Of a stretch of DNA of 64,000 nt, positions 32,040 through 42,909 are shown one piece after another. Within the stretch, counting starts at the first letter, position 1. Each line of letters opens with the position of its first letter. Origin of the DNA: Clarkia xantiana subsp. parviflora (taxonomy: Eukaryota > Streptophyta > Magnoliopsida > Myrtales > Onagraceae); the NCBI GenBank assembly GCA_036873135.1, contig JAPTYO010000024.1, positions 868,001 through 932,000 of the forward strand. Direction: 5' to 3'. Under the pieces are notes generated by a model. It saw nothing but the letters and a program-made list of their open reading frames with translations. It was not told the origin of the DNA and searched no databases. Made by a program: the position numbers and the translations under genes.

Positions 32040-33220
32040 CCGCAGCGAACCCAACCGCATTCCTTCTTCTTTCTTCTCCTCCGAAGTCACGAGAGCTGCG
32101 AGTTTCTTCCGTTTTGGACAATCCCGAGCCAAGTGAGGCCCCTTGCACAAGAAGCACTCTATCGGGCCACGATCCTTCCACCGCAGTCCACCTTTGTCTT
32201 TGGATAACGACTTGGTGAATCGTCCGCCATCGTACTTTCCTCCATCGGGCTTGTGGGATTTCCCTCCATTAGGATGAGGAGGTTTGCCATGATCTCCCCC
32301 ACCATTTGGTTTGGACTTCTACGACCAAAATTCGTGTAGCGACTCGGCCGTCACCATTGCCTTCTCCAAGTTCTCCACGTCCCGACGCTCCAACTCCGTC
32401 TTAGCCCATGGTTTTAGACCGTCCATGAACTGAAAGAACGCCTTGTTTTGGGTCATGGAAGGAATTTGAAGCATCAACTCCGTGAATTGCTTCACATACT
32501 CACGAAGTTCCCCCTTGTACTCCAAACGAAGAAGCTTCCCCAGCGCTTCATTCTCGGCATACTCCGGGTAGAATTGTTTGTGAAATTCCACCCTGAACTC
32601 CTCCCCTAGTCGGTTGTCCTGCCTACGACGCCACCAAACTAGTGCATTAACTTGCAAGTAGGAAAAGATCATACCTAGCCGAGACATATCATCGTCTACT
32701 CCCGTGGCTCGGAAGCAGTTCTCCATGCTGAAAAGGAAGTTGTCCACGACCTTGGCCACTCGAGACCCCTTGAACTTGTCCGGCCTAAGGACGTTCGACG
32801 TGGACCGAGCTGTACCGCGCCCGCCCCTTCAACGCGGGTTCTCAGCACCCGATTCAGCTCCCTCTTGAGTTCAGCCACCTCCGCCCGCAACCCCACGAGC
32901 TCATTCACCTCTGCTCGCAACTCCGCGAGCTCGTTCACCTCTTCTCGGATGGCCGTGATGGAAGCTTCAAGTGAGTCGTCCCGCTTTTGAAGATCACCGG
33001 TTGCGCGGTTAAGAGCTTTTTGCATTCCCTCGTGAAGTTCATCCATTCCAGAATGAAGTTCGTCCATCCAGTTGGACGCGTCCTCGGCCTTCCCTTGGAC
33101 ATCCACTACGACGTTATGTAGCTCCACGATGCGCTGCTCCATTGCCGTCAACTGGTCCATGGTCTTCATCGTCCTGACTACTTCAGCATTTCCACCGCCC
33201 GTCTGGTTGTCTTTAGCCAT
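32040..33220 (-). pseudogene. gag: Element E gag
   Basis: It starts MAKDNQTGGGNAE at 33220. The N-terminal part is a coiled coil (heptad-like Leu/Glu runs). A frameshift near 32760-32800 separates it from the Gag core (FLFSMENCFRATG, WWRRRQDN, FHKQFYPEYAE), which ends at a TAG near 32321. Reading on gives a Gly/Lys-rich linker and a zinc knuckle, CFLCKGPHLARDC, at 32156-32118. Not functional as it stands. Confidence 0.83.
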
Positions 33221-33230
33221 CGATTAACCT

Positions 33231-33243
33231 TGCTCTGATACCA
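33231..33243 (-). other. Primer binding site of element E
   Basis: Minus strand TGGTATCAGAGCA, complementary to the 3' end of plant initiator methionine tRNA, two bases from the LTR. This differs from all the other elements here. Confidence 0.92.
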
Positions 33244-33245
33244 CT

Positions 33246-33415
33246 TGTCACGGGCCGGGATTATCTAGCGCTCCCTAACCCGTTCGGCCTTAAGATTCTG
33301 CTCCTAAGTCAGCCTTTACCCTAGCAAAACTAAGATGAGAAGAGTATGAAGTGGAGAGGAGCTTTGGAACTCAAGTGCTTATGATTTCTTGGATGATTTA
33401 CAGATGAGAGGGGGT
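33246..33415 (-). repeat. 5' LTR of element E, first 170 bp
   Basis: The minus-strand LTR ends CCCGGCCCGTGACA next to the primer site. It is interrupted by F at 33416; the remainder should lie right of F, beyond the window. Confidence 0.82.
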
Positions 33416-34205
33416 TGATGGATATACGCCCAATTTGAACCCGTTGACTTCCGAATCGTTTTATTTTGATCACCCCATTATTGATTGTAAATCGAAACTT
33501 CGACCCAAACACCCCGCGGAAACACCAACGGTCCGGACAAGGCCGAAATACTCGTCCGGACCAAGTTAAACTCACCTAGGTGAGGTCGGGTGGCCACACC
33601 CGACCTCCCCTAGGGGAGATCGGGTCAGCCAACCCGATCTCCCCTAGGGGAGATCGGGTGGACCAACCCTATCTCCCCTAGGAGGGGTTGGGTGGCCACA
33701 ACCAACCCCTACCCTTGGGGGTTGGATTTTCCTTCCCCCCAAGGGCCCCGATACCATTTTTCTACTCCCATACTCGGTCTATTTCCGTCAACCTTCTCCG
33801 TGCCTTAAGGTCCTAATTACGTGATTAAAGGATAATTAATTGAGTTTAAAGGTTAACGATGTCATTAAGTCACCTTAATGACACCGTTGCCTATAAATAC
33901 AACTCTCCCACCATTCATTTGATCATCTTGGCAAAGTGCATAATTTGGCTCTGACATCTCTCTAGCTTTATCTCTCTACAAATACCGTACTGACTTAGGC
34001 ATCGGAGAGGGTACATCAGGCACCACCCCCCCCCCCCTCTGTGCCTGGTATTGCCCCTCTTGCAGTGCGAGAAGAGAAGCGAAGGCGAAGGACAGAAAGA
34101 TACGGGCTAGGACGACAAGACTCAAGAGTACCGAATCCGCAACATCTCCAGTGAGGGACAAGGCTTAGGTCGACCGCCCGTTGACCCGAGACTTAGAACC
34201 TAACA
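33416..34205 (+). repeat. 5' LTR of element F
   Basis: The 790-bp LTR runs from TGATGGATATACGCCC to ACCTAACA, with TATAAATA at 33892-33899. The U3 palindromic array (about 33575-33720) has units of the type GGGGAGATCGGGT...ACCCGATCTCCCC. A poly-C run is at about 34025-34037. The same family as the B, G and H LTRs, but the most diverged of them. Confidence 0.93.
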
Positions 34206-34207
34206 CT

Positions 34208-34223
34208 TGGCGCCGTCCGTGGG
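34208..34223 (+). other. Primer binding site of element F
   Basis: TGGCGCCGTCCGTGGG, two bases after the LTR. Confidence 0.8.
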
Positions 34224-34256
34224 TTTCGAATATAAAGCCTAATTATCACCAGCCAG

Positions 34257-36747
34257 ATGGCAAGCGTATATGTCATCCATGGAGGTTATGGAGCTGGAGG
34301 AGAGTCAGCGAATGCCAGAGAAGCGTATATGGCACAGTTAGACGACCGTGAACCAAAAGAAGAGCAAATAGAAAGAAAGAAAGAAGATGTAATACAATTT
34401 TCAAGAAGAGACATGGAGCATGTGTTACCAGACAACAAGGATGCCCTAGTCATAACAATGAAGATCACTGATATGGACATTGGAAGAATCCTGGTAGACA
34501 GTGGAAGCTCACCTAACATCATTAGCAAGAAGGTCCTTAACATACTGGGAGTAAGGCCAAGTAGCTTAAAACAGGTTTACTCCCCCTTGGTAGGATTTTC
34601 AGGAGAGCTAACATACCCACTGGGGGCAGTAACATACCTACTGGGGGCAGTTAAAAATCGATGTCCCTTTCCTCATCACAGAAGAGATGGAGGAATAAAA
34701 TGGAGTCCTAGGTACCACCACAATCAATAAATGGGGCATGGTGCCATCAACACTATATCAGAAAATGAAATTCCCCACAAGTCAAGGAATAGGAGAAGTA
34801 AAGGGTAACTAGAAGGTTGCAAGGAAATGTGCAAGGATCGCACTAAGCAAGAAGAAAACAACAAAAGAGGTCCTATTAATAGATGAGGACCCAAGAGAGG
34901 AACATGGAAGACCCGCCCCCATGGAAGAATTAAAAGAAATACTCATAGAAGAGCCCGATAGGAAGGCAAAAATCAGGACCGCCTTATCTCAGGAAGAGGA
35001 AAACCACTTAGTAGCTTTACTAAGGGAATACAAAGATCTGTTCGCCTGGTCACCAAGCGATATGCCAGGAATATCAGAAGAAGTAATTTCACACAAGCTC
35101 AACATAGACGCGGCAACGCGACCAATAACACAAAAGGTAAGGCCAATGGGAGGAAGCAAAAAGATAGCTATCCAGGAAGAAGTGGAAAAGCTATTGAAAG
35201 CAAATTTCATCAAGGAGATTAGATTTCAAACATGGGTTGCAAACCCAGTACTGGTAAAGAAGGCGGGAGGAAGTTGGAGAATGTGCATCGATTATCGCGA
35301 CCTAAACAAAGCATGCCCTAAGGACTCGTATCCACTACCAAGAATAGATCAGTTAGTGGATGCAACATCAGGTCACCAACTAATGAGCTTCATGGATGCA
35401 TACTCAGGATATAACCAGATAAAAATGGCCCCTGAAGACGCCCCTCACACAGCATTCTACGCCGATAGCGAGATATACCATTACACGGTGATGCCCTTCG
35501 GACTCATAAATGCTGGAGCGACATACCAAAGAATGGTCAACAAAATCTTAGGGGACATGCTAGGAAAGACAATGGAGGCATACGTGGACGACATGATTGT
35601 CAAATTTAAAGAGAAGAAAGACCATGTGGAAAACCTTCGCTCAACGTTCGAGAGAATAAGGCAATACCAAGTCCGCCTAAACCCGAAAAAATGTGCATTT
35701 GGGGTACAATCAGGGAAGTTTTTAGGCTTCATGGTAAATCAACGAGGCATAGAGGTAAACCCCGAGAAACTACAAGCAATTGAAGAAATGCAGTCACCTA
35801 CGAAGCACAAAGAGGTTCAACGACTGGATGGGAGGTTGGCAGCTCTTAACAGATTCCTGTCCAAAATAGGAGACAAAGCATTACCCTTCTTTGAGGTACT
35901 AAGGGCAAACAAGAAGTTCGAATGGACACCAAGATGTGAAGAAGCCTTCCAACAACTCAAACAACATCTAAAGACACTACCACCCTTAGCAAAGCCTACG
36001 CCAGGGGAGCCCCTCTACCTCTACATCTCCGTGAGCAACGTGGCAGTAAGCTCGGTGCTAATAAAAGAAGAAAACGCTGCACAATTGCCGGTATACTTCG
36101 TAAGTAAAACATTGGCAAAGTACGAGATCAACTACTTGCCAATAGAAAAGTACCTCTATGCACTGATTATATCAGCAAGGAAGTTGAGACCGTACTTTCA
36201 TGGGCACGAGGTAACAGTCCTCAAGGACCAACCATTGAAACACCTCCTCCAAAGACCAGACACATCGGGAAGACTGACCAAATGGGCAATTGAGCTACGT
36301 GAGTTCCGTATTCACTTTGCCCCTAGAACAGCTATAAAGGGGCAGGCTCTAGCATATTTTATTGCCGAATTCACCGGAATTAATCCAGACGAAGACTTGG
36401 GAGAAATCAAAACCACAAGCGAGGCAAGTAGTAGTCAGGAGAAACAACCAGAAGAGTTATGGGAGATGCATACCGATGGGTCATCCAATGGGGGAGGTTC
36501 AGGTGCAGGCCTCCTACTATACCCACCAAATAGCGATACACCTCTGCGCTACGCCATGGCACTTACCTTTAAGGCAACGAACAATGAGGCTGAGTACGAA
36601 GCATTGATAACAGGCCTGAGAATAGCCAAAGGAGTAGGGGCAAAGCACCTAAGAGTCAAGTGTGATTCTCAACTAGTTGTCAACCAAGTGAAAGGAATCT
36701 ACACTGCAAAGTCTGAAAACATGCAGAAGTACTTACAGCAAGCCAGG
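34257..36747 (+). pseudogene. pol: Element F pol, first part (protease to archaeal-type RNase H)
   Basis: It starts MASVYVIHGGYGAGG only 33 nt after the primer site, so there is no gag. Protease DSGSS lies near 34497. The protease region is damaged: a deletion/frameshift near 34640-34700 and TAG at about 34810 (KGN-stop-KVARKC). From 34921 the frame is open: RT with YVDD at 35581-35592, RNase H, and archaeal-type RNase H from about 36460 (TDGSSNGGGSGAG). It is interrupted at QQAR by G. After one copy of CCAGG is removed it continues at 47049. Confidence 0.9.
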
Positions 36748-37578
36748 TGTTAGGTTATGAGATCTAGGTCAACGGGTGGTCGGCTTTGATCTCACTCCTT
36801 ATTGGGGATGTGCGTGATCGGGTATTCCTGGGTTGTCCTGTCTTAGCCTATGTCTTTTCTTCCTTCCTTCCTTCCTTCCTTTGCTTCTTCTCTCCTTCTA
36901 CCCTGCAGAAGGGGCAGTACCAGACACGGAGGGGGGGGTGGTGCCTGGTGAACCCTCTCCGATGCCTAAGTCAGTATTCTTCTTAGAGAGATAAACTAGA
37001 GAGATGTCAGAGCAAAATAATCTAAATTGCCAAGATGATCAAATGAGTTGTGAAGGTGGGGTATTTATAGGCAACTGTGTCATTAAGGTGGCTTAATGAC
37101 ATCGTTAACCTTTAAATACAATTAATTAACCTTTAAGCGCACAATTAAGACCTTAGGATACGGAGAAGGTAGGCGACGTGAACCGGGATGTGGGTGTCCG
37201 AAAATGGCGCAGGGGCCCTTGGGGGGGGGAGAAATCCGACCCCCAAGGGTAGGGGTTGGGTGAGGGCACCCAACCCCTCCTAGGGGGGATGGGGTTGGAC
37301 AACCCCATCCCTCCTAGGAGAGATCGGGTTGGCCGACCCGATCTCTCCTAGGAGAGATCGGGTTGGCTGACCCGATCTCTCCTAGGGGAGGTCGGGTGTG
37401 GCCACCCAACCTCACCTAGGTGAGTTTACCTTGGCCGGACGGGCGCTTCGTCCCCGTTCGAGCCGTTGATGTTCTCGCGAAGTGTTCGGGTTGAAGTTTC
37501 GATTTACAAGCGTTAATGGGACGATAAAAATACAACGGTTTGGAAGTCAACGGGTTCAAATTGGGCGTATATCCATCA
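36748..37578 (-). repeat. 3' LTR of element G
   Basis: 831 bp, TG...CA; 34-bp palindromic array at about 37265-37430; a TTCC microsatellite near 36860 and a poly-G run near 36930. Nearly identical to 46209-47043. Confidence 0.94.
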
Positions 37579-38160
37579 CATGCCCCCGAGTCAACCAATG
37601 GCCTAACCCTTGATTGACTCTATTTTAGGATGGTATGACACGCGCAATTTGAAACCGGGATTTTACCTTCTTGTCTGAATGTTCGCTTATCCACGGATAC
37701 GTGCCTCTGACTCTGCCCCCTGCCTTATGAGATAGAGGAATTGTAAACGTCAAAGTGGCACGGACGTGTGCCTAGGCACGCGTCCGTCTGAGATAGGAAT
37801 AATAAACTTATCCTTGTTATAAATGCATACTCAAACAATACACACTTGCACAGGGGTGTGATACGAATGCAACTAAATGACTCATGCTTCAAATTCGTGC
37901 TGGGATCCTATCTAAGTGAGGAAAAATTTTAATTTTGGCCAAAAATTTTCCTAAGTATGGAATGCTAAAAAATAAAACTATCTTGATAATTTTTCTAAGT
38001 ATGGAGATATATACTTAGCTATAGGTGAAAGGGATAAAAATGATGGTTTTTCCTTGGCCCTTAGATTTTATTTAAGGATAGATGGATGGTGGTGATTAAA
38101 ACCCTCTAAAAAACCCTATCATCCTTTTAACATAAAAAAGGAGAGTTAGAAAAATACCTC
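37579..38160 (-). other. Polypurine tract and 3' non-coding region of G
   Basis: The polypurine tract is at 37592-37579 (GACTCGGGGGCATG on the minus strand). The rest is AT-rich non-coding sequence alignable with B 15341-15870. It contains three AATTTTTC-type stretches and a weak TATA-like ACATAAAAAAGG near 38128 on the plus strand. Confidence 0.65.
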
Positions 38161-39060
38161 CAAGAGTCACCATAGCCACCATCTTCCCCCTTCACTCACC
38201 CTTGGAGAGCAAGAAAGGTTGGAGAGCACCCCCAAGGTTAGGGCCGGCCAGAATTCCGGCGAGAGACACGAAATTCCGGCCAGCAGCTTGACCAGGACGG
38301 CGACGAGGAACAGCCCAGCCGGAGACGGAGGCTCGGCTTCAGGCGGACAGCGACTGCCGGTGGTGCTGGGTACGGCGGAGGCGACAGAGGCCGCCATTCA
38401 CGACGGCGAGGAAGTCCACCACTTCGACGGACGGCCACGGTAGCGGGACGGGCGGGGACGGACGTGGCTCGACTCCGGCGGCGGAAAAATCGAAGCTCCG
38501 GCGGCGAAAAAATCACAGCTCCGGCGAGGGGGGTGATTCCGGCCAGCTTCACAATTTAAAATCCGAACCCGTTTATCACATCGGGTCGGGTTTTCCGAAG
38601 GTCCACTCTTTTCCTTTCCGTTACCGTGTGAAATGTTGATTTTCGAATCGTTGATATTTGATTGCCGATGCTTGATTGTCGATGTTTAATTGCCTGAATT
38701 TGATTGAATGTGGGATTGCCGCGGATAGCCGTTGATAGATGTGGATTTGGGGAAAAATGTTTGCCGGTTGTCCGGATATGGTTTCTTGTCCGATTGGGCT
38801 ATCCCGGTCTTGAATTTGATGTCGTACCGCCGTTGGTGTGTTAATCTTTGTTGGAGGGTATAACGGTAATTTTTTTTCAAAACCCGACCTTAGGCTTGGA
38901 TAAAATTATTCAACTCGGTTGTCGTGGTGTCCTTGGCTCAAGTTGACTATCTTTGCTGGGTGTCTTTGGATCCTTGATCGTTGTCGTTGATCGGGTGTTG
39001 GAATGTTTCCGGTTCTTCGGAAATTTTCCTTGTCTTGATATTTGTCGTGTCGTGGCAGGT
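38161..39060 (+). other. GC-rich leader-like segment, present in G and absent from B
   Basis: 38161-38560 is rich in CCGGCGACG/CCGGCCAGC motifs like plant mRNA leaders. 38560-39059 is T-rich and ends GTCGTGGCAG, like a leader intron. B has no matching sequence at this place. I see no convincing ORF (a 74-codon frame at 38219-38443 has no recognisable domain). It may be the promoter and 5' leader of the plus-strand gene or a captured host fragment. Confidence 0.4.
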
Positions 39061-39218
39061 GCTATATTCTTGGTGGTGTCCGCGTACGCAGACTCTTCAG
39101 AGACGTCGTATTCTCCGAAGGATGAGTGAGTTCCTTTTTCTCTTCCTTTTCGGTCGCATTACTTCCTTTCCTATTGCTAGCTTAGTATCATGACCTTCGT
39201 TGGGGTGTTAGTTGAAAT

Positions 39219-41518
39219 TTGATTCGTACTTTGGGATTTCCTCCTACCTTTGCCTTAGGTCTTGCTATCCTGTCGGAGAACCATCTCACTAGGTCCGATT
39301 ACAATGAACATGTTACCCTAGGAGATATCTGTCCCCTAGATGAGCCTCTGTATCCTTTTCTCCCCTCCTTGGGGAATACTCGCGAGACGGTGACGGAGCC
39401 TCCTATAGGGAAGGTCGCCGTGTACCCTTCCCAGATCCGATTCGGGCTGAGGCTGCCTTACTGTGACGAGCTTATAGAGTTGAGCAGGTTCTTCAGGATT
39501 TCTCCTGTGAACCTTGCCCCCAGTGCCCTCCGTGTCTGGGTGGGCTTCCGGGTATTGTGCCATTGGTACTCCTGGAAGTACTCTCTCGTTCTATTCCGAT
39601 GCTTCTATCGGTTCCAGTACCGGACGAAGGTGGGGTTTGCGAGTTTCGTAACTCGCCATCCGACCTTCAAAGATCCCCGATTCGCTGATTTCGGGTTGAG
39701 TGGGGTCGAGTGGGATACCTCCCTCCGTTTCGTGACCCAGAGTGACAATTCGGCCAGTCACTAGGCTAAGCATTACTTCTTCATTACGGACCGATACGTC
39801 ACTTGGTCGGTCTTGAATGAGGATCGGTCCGATGGTTGGCCTGCTTTTGGAGAATTCTCTTCAGTTGATTTGAAGACTATGAAGATCATTCACGAGAGCA
39901 ACAGGACTCGGTCATACTGTCCCGTGTCCTTAGTGACTGAGACGGATCTTTACGAGGCCGGGATCAGTCTGACTCCTGACTCCGGGGGTTCGGTATGTCA
40001 CTTGGTCTTTCCATCTTTATTTACCTTCTGCTCTTCCTTTGTAGGTTGGTTTCATGGAAAAACCTATAACGTGCAGGGAGCCCCTGTTGATCTGAGCAAG
40101 AGGAAGGCTCCTTCTAGTTCTGCTTTGAAGAAATCCCCCCTGCCTGGGAAGAAGGCTGGGGCCTCTGGTATGCTTTCTCCTATTTGCTTCTTTATGGTAT
40201 AACCTATGTTTTCCTTATCTTGTTTTTCTTACCTTGCTAGGGCGCTCCCCCTTGGTGACTGAGAGGGTCGTCTCCGTTGGCAGAGATTCTGGACCTTCCA
40301 AGTCCAAACCGCGGAGATCTGATTCTGAGGCCGGGGCCTCGGCTGCTAAGAGAAAGAAGGCTGTGGATCCTGCTTCGCCTACTGCTCGTCCTCCGACCCT
40401 ATCTCGTGATAAGGAGATGGTGGTCGAAGAGGTGCCTTCCCTGGCTGACAAAGGGAAGCGACCTGCTGGTGGTGGTTCCCCTGCCCCCCAGCCGAGGGCG
40501 CGGTCCTCAGGTATGATCTCTACCTTGTTGCTGATCCTTCTATGTTTATGTTCTCCTTTGACTTGCTTTGCTTATGTAGGTGGGCCTCCGACTTTAAGTC
40601 GGAAGGATTTCGCCCGTCTTACTGATGAAGATGTTATTGGGTCTGAGTGGACTCCTTTCGCTGGTCTGAAGGAGTTCCACTTCGATAGCACCTCCTCTTT
40701 GCGGACTCCTGAGGTTGGTGTGTGCGTACTCCGCGGCGCCGTCCCCCCTGGCGATCGTGTTGCACCGCCCAAGTCTCCTGGGGAGACCCGGCGCTTTGTT
40801 CAAGGGGTACTTTCTCGTTATGCACCTGTGAGTTGCTCTTTGCTTTCCTCTTATTACTTTCATAATGGCTATCTTTCGGTTACTCATCCCTTGTTTGAAT
40901 TGTTAGGGTATATCTGACATGGTGAACATGTCCTCGCTCGTGCTCGAGTTATCTGACGAGAGGAAGACCCTTGAGGACAGCCAGGTCTCTCTCAAGGCGG
41001 AGGTCGCTACTGCTGCTGAGAAGGCGCGATTATCTGATTTGAGGATGCAGGAGCTCCAGGACCAGGTGTCCTTGCTTGAGACCACTGTGGGCAGTTTGTG
41101 TCGGGAAGCTGAGGTTGCAGCGTCGCTCCATTCTGAGGAGTTACGGAAGTTGGAGGCTAAGTGTCGTGCTGAGGAGAGGACTGTTGCGGTTTCTGAGTAC
41201 AAGGCCTCATCTGCCTTCACTGCCGATTATAGCGTGCGTCTCACTCAGGAGATGAACCAGTTCGGTGAGTATCTGGTTGATCACATTTTCCGTATTGATT
41301 CTCAGTTCCCAGTTGGTGACCTTGGTGACTTCGGGCCATATGCCAGTGGTTACATGGCTGTTCTGAGGGGTCAGGCTGCTGTGGCAGACGAGCCTGCCCC
41401 TCCCCAGGTGGATGCTACACCAGTGGAGATTGGTACCTCAGATTCATCCTCATTATCCATCTCTGCCGGTGGCTCAGCTTCGGGGGGTGAGGGTGACTCC
41501 CCCGAAGGTTCTGACTGA
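39219..41518 (+). CDS. Opposite-strand spliced gene of element G
   Basis: Inferred exons are about 39219-40167, 40241-40510, 40580-40827 and 40907-41518. Introns are 40168-40240 (73 bp, phase 1), 40511-40579 (69 bp, phase 1) and 40828-40906 (79 bp, phase 0), all GT...AG with T-rich 3' ends; the last two match introns in B. The N-terminal part resembles the Transposase_28-like domain of A and I (GKVAVYPSQIRFGLRLPYCD, WVGFRVLC). The middle is Ser/Lys/Pro-rich and basic; the last exon is a coiled coil with an acidic Ser/Gly tail and TGA at 41516-41518. TAG at 39762-39764 interrupts the first exon, and I could not place a clear start codon (ATG at 39122 may open a tiny first exon). Function unknown. 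Confidence 0.6.
40511..40579 (+). other. Intron in G's opposite-strand gene
   Basis: 69 bp, GTATGATC...TTATGTAG, phase 1, matching the 64-bp intron 16770-16833 of B at the residue before the LSRK segment. Because 69 is a multiple of three the intron is open if unspliced, but the readthrough is not conserved in B. Confidence 0.7.
40828..40906 (+). other. Intron before the coiled-coil exon of G
   Basis: 79 bp, GTGAGTTG...TTGTTAG, phase 0, after RYAP and before GISDMVN. It matches 17085-17164 of B. Confidence 0.75.
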
Positions 41519-41974
41519 TGTGTTTATCTCATGCTATCCTTGTATATATAACTACACTCCTTCTCCCCTTGTATGGGTTGAGTGTCCTTTGAGATTGTGA
41601 TGGTGTTTGTTGTTACTTTCCTTTGCCGCATTGTGTTGTTGACTACGTGGTTCGTTTGCCTTTACATTAGTGCTTCTCATCTTTTTGTATATATCTCTTC
41701 TCATGATGTCTCCCTATGCCTTGTGTATGGCTCTTTTGGTATGGACCCTTCCCTTGGTGTGTTTCCTTTACTTATCCTTCTTTCGTGCTTTCCTTCATGT
41801 CTTACCTGCCATTTCATAAAGAAAAAACATTACTTGTTCTTCACATTACTTTACTTAGAAATTTCTTTCTTGTGTTATCCTTCTGAGCATGGTATCCTTC
41901 TGAGCATGGTATCCTTCTAAGCATGGTGTGTTGATCTCTTCTGATACCCCTTACACGGTATACATTGTACTGTT
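41519..41974. other. Non-coding spacer of element G
   Basis: AT-rich, homologous to B 17624-18004, between the converging plus-strand gene and the tandem array. A short local triplication (GAGCATGGTATCCTTCT) lies at about 41884-41925. No gene seen. Confidence 0.55.
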
Positions 41975-42650
41975 AGACCTAAGATACGCTCTTGGTGGGC
42001 GTCGAAATCTGTTCACGAGACAGGCTCTCGGACGGCACTTAACGTTTCACAGGATAGGCTCCCGGAGGGCTCAAGTTAGACCAAAGATACGCTCCTGGTG
42101 GGCGTCGAACTGGTAGTTTAAAATCTACCTCAAGATACGCTCTTGGGGGCGTCGAACTGGTAGTGTTTTTTCTACCTCAAGATACGCTCTTGGGGGCGTC
42201 GAATCTGGTAGGTTGCAAATCTACCTCAAGATACGCTCCTGGGGGCGTCGAATTCGTAGTTTTTGGAAACCACTCTCAAGATACGCTCTTGGTGCGTCGA
42301 ATTCGTAGTGTAATAACTACTCTCAAGATACGCTCTTGGGGGCGTCGAAGGTCGTAGTATGAACACTACTCTCAAGATACGCTCCTGGGGGCGTCGAAGT
42401 TCGTAGTTTTTGGAAACCACTCTCAAGATACGCTCTTGGTGCGTCAAATTCGTAGTGTAATAACTACTCTCAAGATACGCTCTTGGGGGCGTCGAAGGTC
42501 GTAGTATGAACACTACTCTCAAGATACGCTCTTGGGGGCGTCGAATGTCGTAGTATGAACACTACTCTCAAGATACGCTCTTGGGGGCGTCGAATGACGT
42601 AGTGTAATAACTACTCTCAAGATACGCTCTTGGGGGCGTCGAACCTGTCA
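41975..42650 (-). repeat. Tandem-repeat tail of element G
   Basis: One 103-bp-type unit is followed by about ten hairpin units of the B kind (CAAGATACGCTCTTGGGGGCGTCGA plus GTAGT...ACTAC or GGTAG...CTACC). 42651-42909 is the 3' untranslated stretch shared with B and F and holds nothing else. Confidence 0.87.
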
Positions 42651-42909
42651 TTGACTTGAAGTCATATCTGTGTAAGGATAACTTTGTGATTATACCACTA
42701 CATTCACTGGAAAATACTTTTGAGTAACTACTACTCCCTTAGGAGCATTCATGTTTTTGTACACTTGGGATGCCTTGGTGCACCAAGACATCCTTTGTAG
42801 GAATCAAAGATAGTTGTAGAGTTGGAGTAACTTCGTGAGTTCTCCTTCTCCAAAGGTTGTTTTTTGAAAAGCTTGTAAAGCTGAAACATGCAAAATACTA
42901 AATATGAAA

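Larger units (their letters stand above)
29660..33415 (-). mobile_element. Element E: chromovirus-type Ty3/gypsy element, oldest layer
   Basis: Minus-strand element with primer site 33231-33243 and 5' LTR from 33246. Gag is about 33220-32040 and pol 31968-29660. The integrase is cut by LTR D at 29659/29660, and the 5' LTR is cut by F at 33415/33416, so both ends lie outside the window. A single RNase H and the classical CCHC-type knuckle separate it from the Tat elements. The RNase H/connection wording ([18 protein letters not shown]) suggests a chromovirus, perhaps Galadriel-like; the clade is uncertain. Confidence 0.87.

Noticed and set aside
32022..32207. Plus-strand ORFs over element E gag and pol
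   Set aside because: Shadows of the minus-strand gag/pol, which has recognisable catalytic motifs.
38219..38443. Small plus-strand ORF in the GC-rich segment of G
   Set aside because: No domain, no conservation in B, composition explained by the GC-rich leader-like sequence.
39994..40045. A 52-nt GT...AG intron in G's opposite-strand gene
   Set aside because: The conserved reading frame is the same on both sides without removal, and removal shifts the frame; it is also too short.
40511..40579. A hydrophobic 22-residue stretch suggesting a membrane segment
   Set aside because: It is the readthrough of a T-rich 69-bp intron with GT/AG ends; the equivalent in B is 64 bp and not in frame.
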